Shown: positions 1 to 8,406 of the stretch, piece by piece | Layout of the letters: every line of letters begins with the position of its first letter | How positions within the stretch are numbered: position 1 is the stretch's first letter | DNA from: Novosphingobium sp. SG707 | GTDB lineage: Bacteria > Pseudomonadota > Alphaproteobacteria > Sphingomonadales > Sphingomonadaceae | Assembly (NCBI RefSeq): GCF_012275515.1 | Contig: NZ_JAAZQL010000001.1 | Location: forward strand, 541,006-605,005 | DNA length: 64,000 nucleotides | Direction: 5' to 3' | Position numbers and translations under genes: made by a program | The notes under the pieces: generated by a model | Database searches by the model: none | Told to the model about the DNA's origin: nothing | What the model saw: only the letters and a program-made list of their open reading frames with translations

Positions 1-730
1 CCGGAGCGATGACGCGAAGGCGGGCGGCAAAGCGCAGCGCGCCGGGAATGCCCTCGGCCGCTCCGCCTTGGCCGGAGAGCAGGATGCTGTCGCCTTGCGC
101 CTCGACCTTGGCCACCTGCGGGCTTTGCAGACGGAGCGTGATCGGGGGCAGCAGGCCGTCCTTGGCAGAGAGGCGCAGGGCGATGACCTGATCGGCGGGC
201 GAGGCGAAGACCTCGCGCTGGACAGCGACGCCGCCTGCGGCAAAGCGGGTGGTGGCGATGGCGGCGTCAAGGTCGAGTTCGCGGCGATAGGCATCAGCCG
301 GGCCGTCAAAGGGCATGTCGATCAACAGGTCGCCCAGCGTCTGATAGGCCATCTGGTGCAGCGGGCGGCCCAACATCGCGGCATTGGCCAGCGCCTGCGC
401 GGCGGCATAATCGCCTTTCGCGATCAGCGCGCGCACCTGCGGCACGGCTTCGGCGGCCTGTGGGTTGATCGGATCATAGGGGCCGCCGCTCCACAGCGTA
501 TCTTCGTTGAGCTGCAGGCGTTCCTGCCGCGTTCCGCCAAAGACCATGGCGCCGATACGGCCATTGCCGACCGGCAACGCCTCCGTCCAGACCCTGGCCG
601 GATCGGTATACCACAGGCGGTGCTCTTCGGGGATGGGCGCGGGCGCAGCTTTGCGGGGCAGGGCGCTCATGGCGGGCTGGCTCAGCAACGAAGCGCTGGC
701 GGCCAGATATTCGCGGCGGCTGAAGGTCAT
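1..730 (-). CDS. GH95 alpha-L-fucosidase-like glycoside hydrolase, N-terminal part (cut by window edge)
   Basis: The reading frame opens at an ATG at 730 and stays open for 243 codons to the window edge, so the C-terminal two thirds are missing. The N-terminus carries a Tat-type signal (SRREYLAASA), suggesting export folded to the periplasm. From about residue 38 it matches the GH95 N-terminal domain: LWYTDPARVWTEALPVGNG, then GAMVFGG, LQLNEDTLWSGGP and later GDLLIDMP. GH95 enzymes remove alpha-1,2-L-fucose, or alpha-L-galactose, from plant glycans such as xyloglucan. It is divergent from galM across a 188-bp AT-rich gap, which fits a role in side-chain removal within the hemicellulose locus. 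The family call is firm; the substrate is inferred. Confidence 0.88.
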   Translation of the reverse strand, partial: MTFSRREYLAASASLLSQPAMSALPRKAAPAPIPEEHRLWYTDPARVWTEALPVGNGRIGAMVFGGTRQERLQLNEDTLWSGGPYDPINPQAAEAVPQVRALIAKGDYAAAQALANAAMLGRPLHQMAYQTLGDLLIDMPFDGPADAYRRELDLDAAIATTRFAAGGVAVQREVFASPADQVIALRLSAKDGLLPPITLRLQSPQVAKVEAQGDSILLSGQGGAAEGIPGALRFAARLRVIAP

Positions 731-861
731 CCTCGGGTCCTGTTGTTGTAATAAGTCAGATTATATAGCGCCGATCCGGAATGCCATCCAGCGCAAATTG
801 ATCGAATAAATACATATAAAAACATAATATTATGGGATAAATGAAATTTTATCGGCTCTTG

Positions 862-889
862 TTGAGATTCGATATAGTATGATTATAAG
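862..889 (+). promoter_or_regulatory. Candidate sigma70 promoter of the aldose epimerase gene
   Basis: TTGAGA at 862-867 and TATAAG at 884-889 are separated by 16 bp, close to the sigma70 consensus, and lie 29 bp before the galM start. The gap 731-918 between the divergent GH95 and galM genes is markedly AT-rich compared with the surrounding DNA. A degenerate half site (ATAGCGC, 764-770) related to the LacI-type operator of this locus lies on the GH95 side. Confidence 0.45.
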
Positions 890-918
890 TTGGGCAAAAG
901 AGCCATGGAGAGTATGCG

Positions 919-2055
919 ATGAATTGGAAACATTGGGCCGGATCGGCCATGGTGGCGGCAACTCTGTCGGGCGCGGCGCAGGCCGCCACGGCCCGGCGCG
1001 AGGATGGCGGCAGGCTGGCCGACGGGCGCGCGGTCGAGGCGGTCACGCTGGCCAATGGTCATGGGGTTTCGGCGCGTATTCTGGCCTATGGCGCCGCATT
1101 GCAGAAATTCATGGCGCCCGACCGTCATGGCAAATCGGCGGATATCGTCATCGGCCTGCCCGACGCCGGGGCCTATGAGGCGCGCCAGTCCTTTTTCGGC
1201 GTGACGGTGGGCCGCTATGCCAACCGGATCGCGGGCGGCAAATTCACGCTGGACGGGCAGACCTACCAACTCCCGCTCAATGACAGGGTGAACAGCCTGC
1301 ACGGCGGCGGCAAGGGGTTCGACCGGCAATTGTGGAAAGTGGAAAGCGTGACGTCGGGCAAGGTCGCCTCGGTGGTGCTGCGCCACATCAGCCCCGATGG
1401 CGACAGCGGCTATCCCGGCACGCTGGATGTGACGGTCACCTATTCGCTGGATGAAACGGGCAATCTGACCATCGCCTTTGCCGCCAAAACCGACAAGCCG
1501 ACCATTGTGAACATGACCAATCACGCCCTGTTCAATCTGGCGGGCGAGGGCGGGGCGCGTGATGCCATGGACGAGGTGCTGACCATCCCGGCAGCCCGTT
1601 ACACGCCGGTCAATGCCGCCTTGATCCCCACCGGCGAATTGCGCGCCGTAGCGGGCACACCGTTTGATTTCCGCAAGGGGCGCGTGGTGGGCCAATCCCT
1701 GCGCGACGGGCATGACGAGCAATTGGCGATCGCGCGCGGCTACGACCACAATTTTGCCATCGACGCAGGGCTGACCAAGACGCCCAAGCTGCTCGCGCGT
1801 CTGGCCGACCGGACTTCGGGCCGGGTACTGGAAGTGCTTTCCACCGAGCCGGGCGTGCAATTCTATACCGGCAATTTCATCGACGGCACGATGCTGGGCA
1901 AGAACCGCCACATCTATCGCATGGGCGACGGCATCGCGCTGGAGCCGCAGAAATTCCCCGATACGCCCAATCAGCCCGCCTTTGGTTCGACGCGCATCGA
2001 TGCGCAGCACCCCTATGCCCACACGATGGTCTATCGCGTATCGGTGGCGAAATGA
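919..2055 (+). CDS. galM: Aldose 1-epimerase (mutarotase), exported
   Basis: This protein of 378 aa interconverts the alpha and beta anomers of free aldoses. A signal peptide (about residues 1-23, ending ...SGAAQA) places it in the periplasm, where sugars released by the neighbouring hydrolases appear. Family motifs are in the right order: GRYANRI, NSLHGGGKGF with the substrate-binding His near 128, NMTNHALFNL with the catalytic His near 202, GYDHNF, and a catalytic Glu in ALEPQKFPD near the C-terminus. The ATG at 919 has GGAG about 10 bp upstream. It converges on the GntR gene with only 40 bp between them. The family is clear; the preferred sugar (xylose, arabinose, galactose or glucose) cannot be read from the sequence. 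Confidence 0.93.
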   Translation: MNWKHWAGSAMVAATLSGAAQAATARREDGGRLADGRAVEAVTLANGHGVSARILAYGAALQKFMAPDRHGKSADIVIGLPDAGAYEARQSFFGVTVGRYANRIAGGKFTLDGQTYQLPLNDRVNSLHGGGKGFDRQLWKVESVTSGKVASVVLRHISPDGDSGYPGTLDVTVTYSLDETGNLTIAFAAKTDKPTIVNMTNHALFNLAGEGGARDAMDEVLTIPAARYTPVNAALIPTGELRAVAGTPFDFRKGRVVGQSLRDGHDEQLAIARGYDHNFAIDAGLTKTPKLLARLADRTSGRVLEVLSTEPGVQFYTGNFIDGTMLGKNRHIYRMGDGIALEPQKFPDTPNQPAFGSTRIDAQHPYAHTMVYRVSVAK

Positions 2056-2060
2056 ACGAC

Positions 2061-2091
2061 AGATGGCGGTGCCGGGCGGGTGCCGCCATCT
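2061..2091. terminator. Bidirectional hairpin between convergent galM and gntR genes
   Basis: The arms AGATGGCGG (2061-2069) and CCGCCATCT (2083-2091) are perfect inverted repeats around a 13-nt GC-rich loop. The hairpin fills the 40-bp gap between two convergent stop codons. No clear T tract follows on either strand, so it may work poorly as an intrinsic terminator. Confidence 0.5.
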
Positions 2092-2095
2092 CAAC

Positions 2096-2836
2096 CTATG
2101 GCGAAAGACCGATGTCCTCCAGCGCCAGTTCGATCAGCCGCACCATGGCGGCGCGTGCCGCCGCCGGATCGGCATCGGCAATCGCATCGAAGAGCACGCG
2201 ATGGTCGGGCACAGGGTCGCGCGGCAATTTGCGCTTGCGCTGCTTGTAGATCGTGGTCCAGCGCACCGCCGCGCCAATCGAACTGGCCAGCGAGATCAGC
2301 GAGGCATTGCGCGTGGCGCTCAGCAAGGTGCTGTGAAAGCTCTGGTCGGCGGCCTGTCCGGCCGCAGTGGCCAGACCGTGGCGCGCCATTTCCTCCAGCG
2401 CATGGCCCATTTGCGCCAGTTGCTGACCATTGCGGCGCCGGGCGGCCAGTTCGGCGGCGGCCGGTTCGATCACCATGCGCAATTCGAACAGATCGTCGAT
2501 AAAGCTTTGCGTCGGCTCGCCTTCAAAGGTCCAGGCCAGCACATCGGGGTCCAGCATATGCCAGCGCGAGGGATCGGTGATGCGCGTGCCCGTCTTGGGC
2601 TTGCTTTCGACCAGCCCCTTGGCGGCCAGAATGCGGATCGCCTCGCGATAGGCGGTGCGCGAGATGTTGTTTTTCTGGGCAAAATCCACTTCGCTGGACA
2701 GGACATGGCCGGGCGGATAATGGCCGGTGACAATGGCAATGCCCAGATCGCGGGCAATGGAGCCATGAATCCGCAGCGATTTATCCACCCGTTCCGTTGC
2801 CTGATACTCCTGCACTGGCTTTTGCTTCACCGCCAA
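2096..2836 (-). CDS. GntR-family transcriptional regulator, FadR/FCD subfamily
   Basis: A 246-aa regulator with an N-terminal winged helix-turn-helix (about residues 20-88, including SSEVDFAQKNNISRTAYREAI and the wing KPKTGTRI) and an all-helical FCD ligand-binding domain (about 100-225, with FELRMVIEPAAAELAA and a later DHRVLFDAI). FCD members commonly sense sugar acids such as glucuronate, galacturonate or galactonate. It is the last gene of a same-strand run with the esterase, arabinanase and accessory protein, with gaps of 44-67 bp, so it is probably cotranscribed with them. Its ligand is unknown. Uronates released by the GH67 alpha-glucuronidase of this locus are an attractive guess, but that is inference only. 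Confidence 0.88.
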   Translation of the reverse strand: MAVKQKPVQEYQATERVDKSLRIHGSIARDLGIAIVTGHYPPGHVLSSEVDFAQKNNISRTAYREAIRILAAKGLVESKPKTGTRITDPSRWHMLDPDVLAWTFEGEPTQSFIDDLFELRMVIEPAAAELAARRRNGQQLAQMGHALEEMARHGLATAAGQAADQSFHSTLLSATRNASLISLASSIGAAVRWTTIYKQRKRKLPRDPVPDHRVLFDAIADADPAAARAAMVRLIELALEDIGLSP

Positions 2837-2903
2837 GGTCCCTCCCGCAGGGCGCAGCCTATGGCGGTTTTCGCGCCTTTGTCCAGTCGCGCCCCATTTG
2901 GCG

Positions 2904-4598
2904 TCAGGTCAGGAGGAGGCGGCGCACCGCGCCTTCGGGGTCGTTTTCCATCCGGCATCGGGTGTCAAACACCATGGTCTGGCAATGCACCGGATCGCTG
3001 GGTCCCCATGCCAGCCCCGGCTGATCGGGCTTGCCGGTATGGGCAAAGGCGGCCCATGCCCCGGCCATTTTGCGGGCGATGGCCTGGGCCTCGGGCGTGT
3101 TGCCGGTGGCCTGATCGCAGATTTTGGTGTTGTCGAAGCAAAAGGCCAGTTCGGCGGTATGCCATGCGCCCGGAATGCCGTCGAGGATCGGCGTCTGCCA
3201 TTGGAACAGATATTGATAGGCCGGCGCCCCGCCCGCATCATGGCGCAGCTTGACCATGCGGTTCACATTGTTGCGCCCCGACAGGCCGCCCACCCCATAG
3301 GAGAGGGTGCGTATCGCCTTTTCCGGATGCGCCTTTTTCATTGCCGCGATCAACGCATCGGCCTTGGCCCCGCCCAGCGCCTCGGCCAGTTGCGCGCGCC
3401 ATTCGGGCTCGCTGGGGTTGCGGCCCAGGCTGGTGCCTTCCTCGCTGACATTGCCGATAATGACGGGGATGTCGCGCGCGGCGGGCGGGGCCACATCGTG
3501 AAACGACCGGCAGGTGATATTGCGCATATCCATTGTCGGCGCCCAACCCACGCGCGGGGTCGGGCTGGCGCTGCCCCCCGGTTGGAGGACGGAGGGACGC
3601 ATCGGCCCATTGATCTGCGTCGCAACGCTATTTCCCGCCTCGAACAGCCTTTGCCATTCCATCTTCTGCAGGGCCGCCATGTCTCCCTGCGCCACGCCCA
3701 GTTCGCGCAAAACCTGACGCGAGAAATCGCGCGACTGCTCGGCGGACGGGATATTGCCCCCGCCGCCCGATTGCACGATGGCGCGGTGAAACAGCCCCTT
3801 GGCCGCAGGCATGCCCATCAGTGTGGTCACTTTCGATCCGCCGCCAGACTGGCCATAGATCGTCACCCGGTCCGGGTCGCCGCCAAAGGCGCGGATATTG
3901 TCGCGCACCCATTCCAGCGCAAAGACCAGATCGAGCATGCTGACATTGACGGAATCGGCATAAGCCTCGCCGCCAAATTCGGCCAGATCGAGGAAGCCCA
4001 GCACATTGAGCCGGTGGTTGACCGACACCTGCACCACATCATGATGCCGCGCCATCTGCGCCCCATCATGCGAGGCCAGTTCATAGGAGGAGCCGAAGGA
4101 AAATCCCCCGCCGTGCAGATAGACCATTACCGGTTTCGACCCCGACAGCGATCCGGTCCAGATGTTGAGCTTGAGCATGTCCTCGCCCAGGAAGCCGTCG
4201 GTCCATTGCTGGATGAACGTATGCTCGATGGCGCGGAAACTGTGCAGCGTCTGCGGGCAATTGGCGCCATAGGCAAGGGCGGGATATTCCCCTTCCCATG
4301 CCTTGGGCGGCTGGGGCCGCAGCCAGCGGTTGGCCCCGGCGGTGGTGTCGCCATAGGGCACGCCCTTGAAGGTGAACACGCCGTCGCTGACATAGCCGCG
4401 CACCTTGCCATAGCGGGTGGGAACAATGGCGGAATGCGGGGTGGAACAATCGCTTGTGTGAACGGCGGGGGCTTTAGCCGCCGGTTTGGCCCCCGGTTTG
4501 GCCAGAGCCGGCGAGGCGGCAAGGCTGATCCCAATCCCGGCTGCGGCGAGCGCGCCGCGCCGGTCCGTGATGATGCTGTCTGATGCGGTTTTGGTCAT
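2904..4598 (-). CDS. Type B carboxylesterase (alpha/beta hydrolase), exported
   Basis: The 564-aa start at 4598 is chosen because GAGAGG lies 7 bp upstream; longer versions run into the GH43 gene. The N-terminus TDRRGALAAAGIGIS...SPALA looks like a Tat signal. The type B carboxylesterase fold is plain: FKGVPYGDTT, EDMLKLNIW, the oxyanion-hole motif HGGGFSFGSS, the nucleophile elbow GQSGGGSK, an acidic residue in SEEGTSLG and the catalytic His in GAWHTAELAF. In a xylan locus such an enzyme would remove acetyl or hydroxycinnamoyl esters from xylan side chains. Family members are promiscuous, so the substrate is inferred from context. It sits between the arabinanase (61-bp gap) and gntR. Confidence 0.88.
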   Translation of the reverse strand: MTKTASDSIITDRRGALAAAGIGISLAASPALAKPGAKPAAKAPAVHTSDCSTPHSAIVPTRYGKVRGYVSDGVFTFKGVPYGDTTAGANRWLRPQPPKAWEGEYPALAYGANCPQTLHSFRAIEHTFIQQWTDGFLGEDMLKLNIWTGSLSGSKPVMVYLHGGGFSFGSSYELASHDGAQMARHHDVVQVSVNHRLNVLGFLDLAEFGGEAYADSVNVSMLDLVFALEWVRDNIRAFGGDPDRVTIYGQSGGGSKVTTLMGMPAAKGLFHRAIVQSGGGGNIPSAEQSRDFSRQVLRELGVAQGDMAALQKMEWQRLFEAGNSVATQINGPMRPSVLQPGGSASPTPRVGWAPTMDMRNITCRSFHDVAPPAARDIPVIIGNVSEEGTSLGRNPSEPEWRAQLAEALGGAKADALIAAMKKAHPEKAIRTLSYGVGGLSGRNNVNRMVKLRHDAGGAPAYQYLFQWQTPILDGIPGAWHTAELAFCFDNTKICDQATGNTPEAQAIARKMAGAWAAFAHTGKPDQPGLAWGPSDPVHCQTMVFDTRCRMENDPEGAVRRLLLT

Positions 4599-4659
4599 GA
4601 CATCCTCTCTGGTCGGGCTCTCTGGTCGGGCCATTCTGTCTCGCGGCCTCTTGCGGATT

Positions 4660-6102
4660 TCAGGGCAGGCGGAAGGTCCAGCGCGCCGCATCGCTCTCGG
4701 GCGAAAATCGCACCAGACGGGCAGTGCTGCGCCCCACGGCGGCCAGCGCCAGCGGCGCACGCGGATCGGGCGTGTTTCGCGGAATGATGCGATAGGTGCC
4801 GTCGGAAAGCTGGTCGATGCGCCAGAGCTGTTCGGGCGCGCCGGTGAAAGCGGGCACGGTGACGACCTCTCCCGCAGGCGTCGCGGCAAGCGCGCGCTCG
4901 GTCCCGGCAATCGTTATCTTCACATAGGGCGCGCCCATATAGCCGCCCGCGCCGGGGGCCGGGCTGATGGTCCAATGCTGATGCGGGCGGACCATGTAAT
5001 CGCCCATATCCACCGCGATTTGGCCCTTGGGCCAGACCTTGCTGTTTTCCTCCAGCGTCTGGTCGGGCAGCGGCTTGTCCGGCCCGTCGGCGGGGTTGCG
5101 GAACCAGCTTTTGCGGAAATCGAAGGGCAGGCGCACCTCGTCCACCGCCAGTTCCAGCGCGCCGCCGCGTTCGGACTGGATCTCATAAGTGCCGGGGCGC
5201 AGGTTTTCCTGACCCACCGGCCAGCCATTCCTCCAGGTCAGCGGCAGGATGGCCAGCACGCTGCGCCCTGAACGGTCCATGTCGGCTTCCCAATGGAAGG
5301 AGAATTTCTCCACCCCGTCGCCCAGATCGACCAGACCGAAATGGCCCGCGCCAAGGCCCCGCCCATGCGCCCCCCACACCAGCTTGCCCCCGCCCTTCAG
5401 CATGGGCACGCCGAAATTGTCGACATAGGGACCCAGCGGATTGCGCGAGCGGCCCACGCGGATGTTATAGGTCGAATTCGGCCCGTCGCAGCAGGTGCCC
5501 TGCGTGCCCAGCAGATAATACCAGCCGTCGCGATGCATCAGCGCGGTGGCTTCAAGATCGATGGCAATGTCCACCGGCTGGTTGCCCGCGACGCGCTGGC
5601 CGGTGGCGGGGTCGAGTTCGACCATGCGGATATAGCCGAAATAGGTGCCGTAGCTGAGCCAGAGATGGCCGTCGGCATAGAGGAAGGCCGGGTCGATGGC
5701 ATCGCACGGTTCCTTGCCGTCGCTGGAGGCGACGATGCCCACGTCGTGATAGGCAAAATCGGGCGATTTGGGATCGAGCGATTTGGTCCACATCACTTTG
5801 ACGTTGCTGGCATGGCCGCCGTTCATGCCGCCGCCGCCCACGGCATAGGCGACGTAATAGCGGTCCCCGATTTTGATCGTGTCGGGCGCAACGCCGCCGC
5901 CGGGGCGCACGCCGCCCTTGTGCCATGTCCAGCCATCGGCCGACACCAGCCCGCCTTCGCCCGTGCCGAAGGTGTAATACTGGCCGTCCGAAAAGGCGAT
6001 GGTCGAAGGGTCGTGGATAAAGGGTTCGCCCTCAAGCTGGGCCTTGGCGCCGCCTGCGGCCAAGGCGGCAAGGCAGAGCGCGGGGATCAGGTGTTTCTTC
6101 AT
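4660..6102 (-). CDS. Secreted GH43 arabinan endo-1,5-alpha-L-arabinosidase-like enzyme
   Basis: The mature start is MKKHLIPALCLAALAAGGAKA, a Sec signal peptide; a second ATG 9 bp upstream (6111) is possible, but GGA is better spaced for 6102. The catalytic five-bladed propeller of GH43 follows: general base Asp in IHDPSTIAFSDG, the pKa-modulating Asp in CDAIDPAFLY, the acid Glu in DLEATALMHRDGWYYLL, then GTCCDGPNSTYNIRVGRS and GPYVDNFG, which are typical of endo-arabinanases. The last 150 residues form a separate beta-rich domain. It would hydrolyse arabinan or arabinosyl chains outside the cytoplasm. It is the second gene of the operon 6836-2096. Confidence 0.87.
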   Translation of the reverse strand: MKKHLIPALCLAALAAGGAKAQLEGEPFIHDPSTIAFSDGQYYTFGTGEGGLVSADGWTWHKGGVRPGGGVAPDTIKIGDRYYVAYAVGGGGMNGGHASNVKVMWTKSLDPKSPDFAYHDVGIVASSDGKEPCDAIDPAFLYADGHLWLSYGTYFGYIRMVELDPATGQRVAGNQPVDIAIDLEATALMHRDGWYYLLGTQGTCCDGPNSTYNIRVGRSRNPLGPYVDNFGVPMLKGGGKLVWGAHGRGLGAGHFGLVDLGDGVEKFSFHWEADMDRSGRSVLAILPLTWRNGWPVGQENLRPGTYEIQSERGGALELAVDEVRLPFDFRKSWFRNPADGPDKPLPDQTLEENSKVWPKGQIAVDMGDYMVRPHQHWTISPAPGAGGYMGAPYVKITIAGTERALAATPAGEVVTVPAFTGAPEQLWRIDQLSDGTYRIIPRNTPDPRAPLALAAVGRSTARLVRFSPESDAARWTFRLP

Positions 6103-6146
6103 GACGATCATTCCGTGAGAAAAGGGGGCGATCAGCGGTTGAAGCT

Positions 6147-6836
6147 TCAGCGCGTCGTGATACGCAGATCAGTGATCGGGCGACCCGCATCATCAACAAA
6201 GCGGGCGCAGAAATCGCTGAGCCCCGGCCCGTTGATGATCGCGCCGCGCAGGATATTGCGCCCTTTATGCAGGGTGATGCGCGGCGATACGGCATCATCC
6301 ATCACCATCCGCCGGTCGCCGAACAGAGCGGTGGTTTCCGCGCCGTTCAGCCACCACATTGAGGCCGAATTCGACCCTACCGCCAGATGCGCGTCGGCGA
6401 TCTCGCGGTCGCTTTCGATGATGGTGGTGACCCAGAAGATCACGCCGTAGGTCGGTTTGCCCAGCCCCTGGGCCAGATAGAACAGTTTGGCGTCAAACAG
6501 GCCGGCATCCAGCGCATGCCATTGCAGGCTTTGCCCATCCACGCGCACCGTTTGCCCATCGCGGGGGAAGGCGGTCGCGCCGCCGGGCAGGGCGGCCTTG
6601 GCAAAGGCGTCGCGGACATAGGCGCTGGTAAAGCCCTGATTGCTGCGGTTGGGCTTGGCAATCGGCTCCAGCACCAGCCAGCGGCGCAGGAAACCGTCCT
6701 GATCGGGGCTGACCGAGGGGGTGGTGACGGGTGCGAAATAGGGGGCAAGCGAGGCTGCATCCGGGGCGGCGCAGGCGCAGAGCGGGGCAAGCAGCAGCGA
6801 GGCCGCAAATGCGGCGGCGCAGGATATTCGTTTCAT
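6147..6836 (-). CDS. Secreted beta-sandwich protein of unknown function in the xylan operon
   Basis: This 229-aa protein has a clear signal peptide with a cysteine-rich end (LLLAPLCACAAPD); the Cys could also make it a lipoprotein. The motif FLRRWLVLEPI near residue 50 and the later SNSASMWWLNG and HKGRNILRG resemble jelly-roll domains of the galactose-binding or PA14 type that accompany glycan enzymes, in which the strand 'wWLNG' precedes the ligand face. No catalytic signature was found. It is the first gene of the operon and lies 56 bp downstream of a LacI-type operator at 6892. A carbohydrate-binding or accessory role is inferred. Confidence 0.6.
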   Translation of the reverse strand: MKRISCAAAFAASLLLAPLCACAAPDAASLAPYFAPVTTPSVSPDQDGFLRRWLVLEPIAKPNRSNQGFTSAYVRDAFAKAALPGGATAFPRDGQTVRVDGQSLQWHALDAGLFDAKLFYLAQGLGKPTYGVIFWVTTIIESDREIADAHLAVGSNSASMWWLNGAETTALFGDRRMVMDDAVSPRITLHKGRNILRGAIINGPGLSDFCARFVDDAGRPITDLRITTR

Positions 6837-6891
6837 GGCAATCCTCTGGGAAAGGCTCTTTTATTGGTCTGATTAAATGCCAGAGAATCGA

Positions 6892-6905
6892 TGTTTGCGC
6901 TATCA
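6892..6905. promoter_or_regulatory. LacI-type operator upstream of the esterase/arabinanase operon
   Basis: On the minus strand this site reads TGATAGCGCAAACA. The left half matches the perfect palindrome at 11011 and the whole 14-mer is identical to the site at 11110-11123. A candidate minus-strand -35 (TTGAAC) lies 17 bp upstream of its AAACAT end, so a bound repressor would cover the spacer and -10. Confidence 0.6.
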
Positions 6906-7045
6906 TTTTATGCGTTCAAAAGTGGAATTCTGATGGCTATTGAAAGATTGTGGCTTGAAATATGGGATATTCAGTCGCGATAGGCGACAGTCCAGAGTAT
7001 TTAAATAGTCTGATGATATCTGAGTGGATCGTCCGGATCATGGTC

Positions 7046-7078
7046 GGGGGAAAGGAAGCGGCAGGCCCCCTTTCCCCC
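7046..7078 (-). terminator. Hairpin downstream of xylA
   Basis: The arms GGGGGAAAGG (7046-7055) and CCTTTCCCCC (7069-7078) are perfectly complementary around a 13-nt loop. The hairpin begins 20 bp after the xylA stop on the minus strand. No T run follows, so termination strength is uncertain. Confidence 0.5.
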
Positions 7079-7098
7079 GGAGATGACAAACAGCCCGA

Positions 7099-8406
7099 TC
7101 AGAAGCGGTTGATCAGGTTTTCCAGCCATTCCTGCCGCCCGGAAACAGGTTGGGGCGCCAGATTGTTCACCACGGCCATATCGGCAATCGAGGCCAGGTC
7201 ACCCCCCTTGATATTCTTGCCCAGATCGCTGCTCCAACCGGCATAGCGTTCATCGCGGAAGGCATCGAGGCGGCCGTCCCTGATGATCGCCTCGGCGCGC
7301 AGCAGCGAGCGGGCGATGACATCCACCCCGCCGACATGGCCATGCAGCAGGTCCGCCGCATCCACCGACTGGCGGCGCACCTTGGCGTCGAAATTGAAGC
7401 CGCCGGTGGTGAAGCCGCCCGCACGCTCGATCTCGATACAGGCCAGTGTCAGTTCCTCGACCGAATTGGGGAACTGGTCCGTGTCCCAGCCGTTCTGCGG
7501 ATCGCCGCGATTGGCGTCGATCGAGCCAAGAATGCCCAGCGCGCCCGCCATGGCGATTTCATGCTCGAACGTGTGACCTGAAAGCGTGGCGTGGTTGGCC
7601 TCGATATTGACCTTCACCTCGCCTTCAAGACCAAAGCGCTTGAGGAAGCCGTACACGGTCTGGGTGTCGAAATCATACTGGTGCTTGGTCGGCTCATGCG
7701 GCTTGGGCTCGATCAGGATCGTGCCGGTGAAGCCGATCTTGTGCTTGTGTTCGACCACCAATTGCAGGAAGCGGCCGAAATTCTCCTGCTCCACCGCCAG
7801 ATTGGTGTTGAGGATCGTGTCATAGCCTTCGCGCCCGCCCCACAGCACGTAATTCGCCCCGCCCAGGCGATGGGTGGCTTCCAGCGCATCGCGGACCTGG
7901 CTGGCGGCCCAGGCATAGACTTCGGGGCGCGGGGAAGTGGCGGCGCCCGCCAGATAGCGCGGGTGGCTGAACAGATTGGCCGTGCCCCACAGCAGCTTGC
8001 GGCCATGCTTGGCCTGAAGTTCCTCCAGATGGTCGACGGCCAGAGCGAAGCTCTTGCGGAAATCCCCGATGCTTTCGGCGGGCGCCATCACGTCGACATC
8101 GTGGAAGCAGTAAAACGGCAGGTCGAGCTTTTCGACAAAGGCGAGTGCGGCTTCACGCTTGGCGCGGGCGGCGGCCTCATCCTGCGGACCCTGCAACCAT
8201 GGGCGATTGAACGTGCCCGCGCCGAACACATCGCTGCCCGGCCAGCAGAACGTGTGCCAGAAACAGACCGCAAAGCGCAGATAGTCTTCCATCCGCTTGC
8301 CAAAGACCATGCGGTCCTTGTCATACCAACGGTAGGCCAGATCGCTGGCGGCATCGGGGCCTTCATAGCGGACCGTGTCAAATTCGGCGAAATAGGCGGC
8401 AGACAT
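7099..8406 (-). CDS. xylA: Xylose isomerase
   Basis: A 435-aa enzyme of the usual length that converts D-xylose to D-xylulose in the cytoplasm. The start at 8406 has AGGAGAG 8 bp upstream and overlaps the xylB stop by one base (TGATG). Diagnostic motifs are [14 protein letters not shown], the catalytic His-Asp in FCFHDVD-type [11 protein letters not shown], the metal ligands in [28 protein letters not shown] and [17 protein letters not shown]. It is the last gene of the operon GH43-xylB-xylA, read from the promoter at 11037. The organism therefore uses the isomerase route for xylose, rather than relying only on the oxidative Weimberg/Dahms route known in Caulobacter. Confidence 0.98.
   Translation of the reverse strand: MSAAYFAEFDTVRYEGPDAASDLAYRWYDKDRMVFGKRMEDYLRFAVCFWHTFCWPGSDVFGAGTFNRPWLQGPQDEAAARAKREAALAFVEKLDLPFYCFHDVDVMAPAESIGDFRKSFALAVDHLEELQAKHGRKLLWGTANLFSHPRYLAGAATSPRPEVYAWAASQVRDALEATHRLGGANYVLWGGREGYDTILNTNLAVEQENFGRFLQLVVEHKHKIGFTGTILIEPKPHEPTKHQYDFDTQTVYGFLKRFGLEGEVKVNIEANHATLSGHTFEHEIAMAGALGILGSIDANRGDPQNGWDTDQFPNSVEELTLACIEIERAGGFTTGGFNFDAKVRRQSVDAADLLHGHVGGVDVIARSLLRAEAIIRDGRLDAFRDERYAGWSSDLGKNIKGGDLASIADMAVVNNLAPQPVSGRQEWLENLINRF

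Noticed and set aside
2898..4583. A 561-codon open frame antisense to the carboxylesterase.
   Set aside because: The sense frame has the full catalytic triad, and the antisense product shows no family feature.
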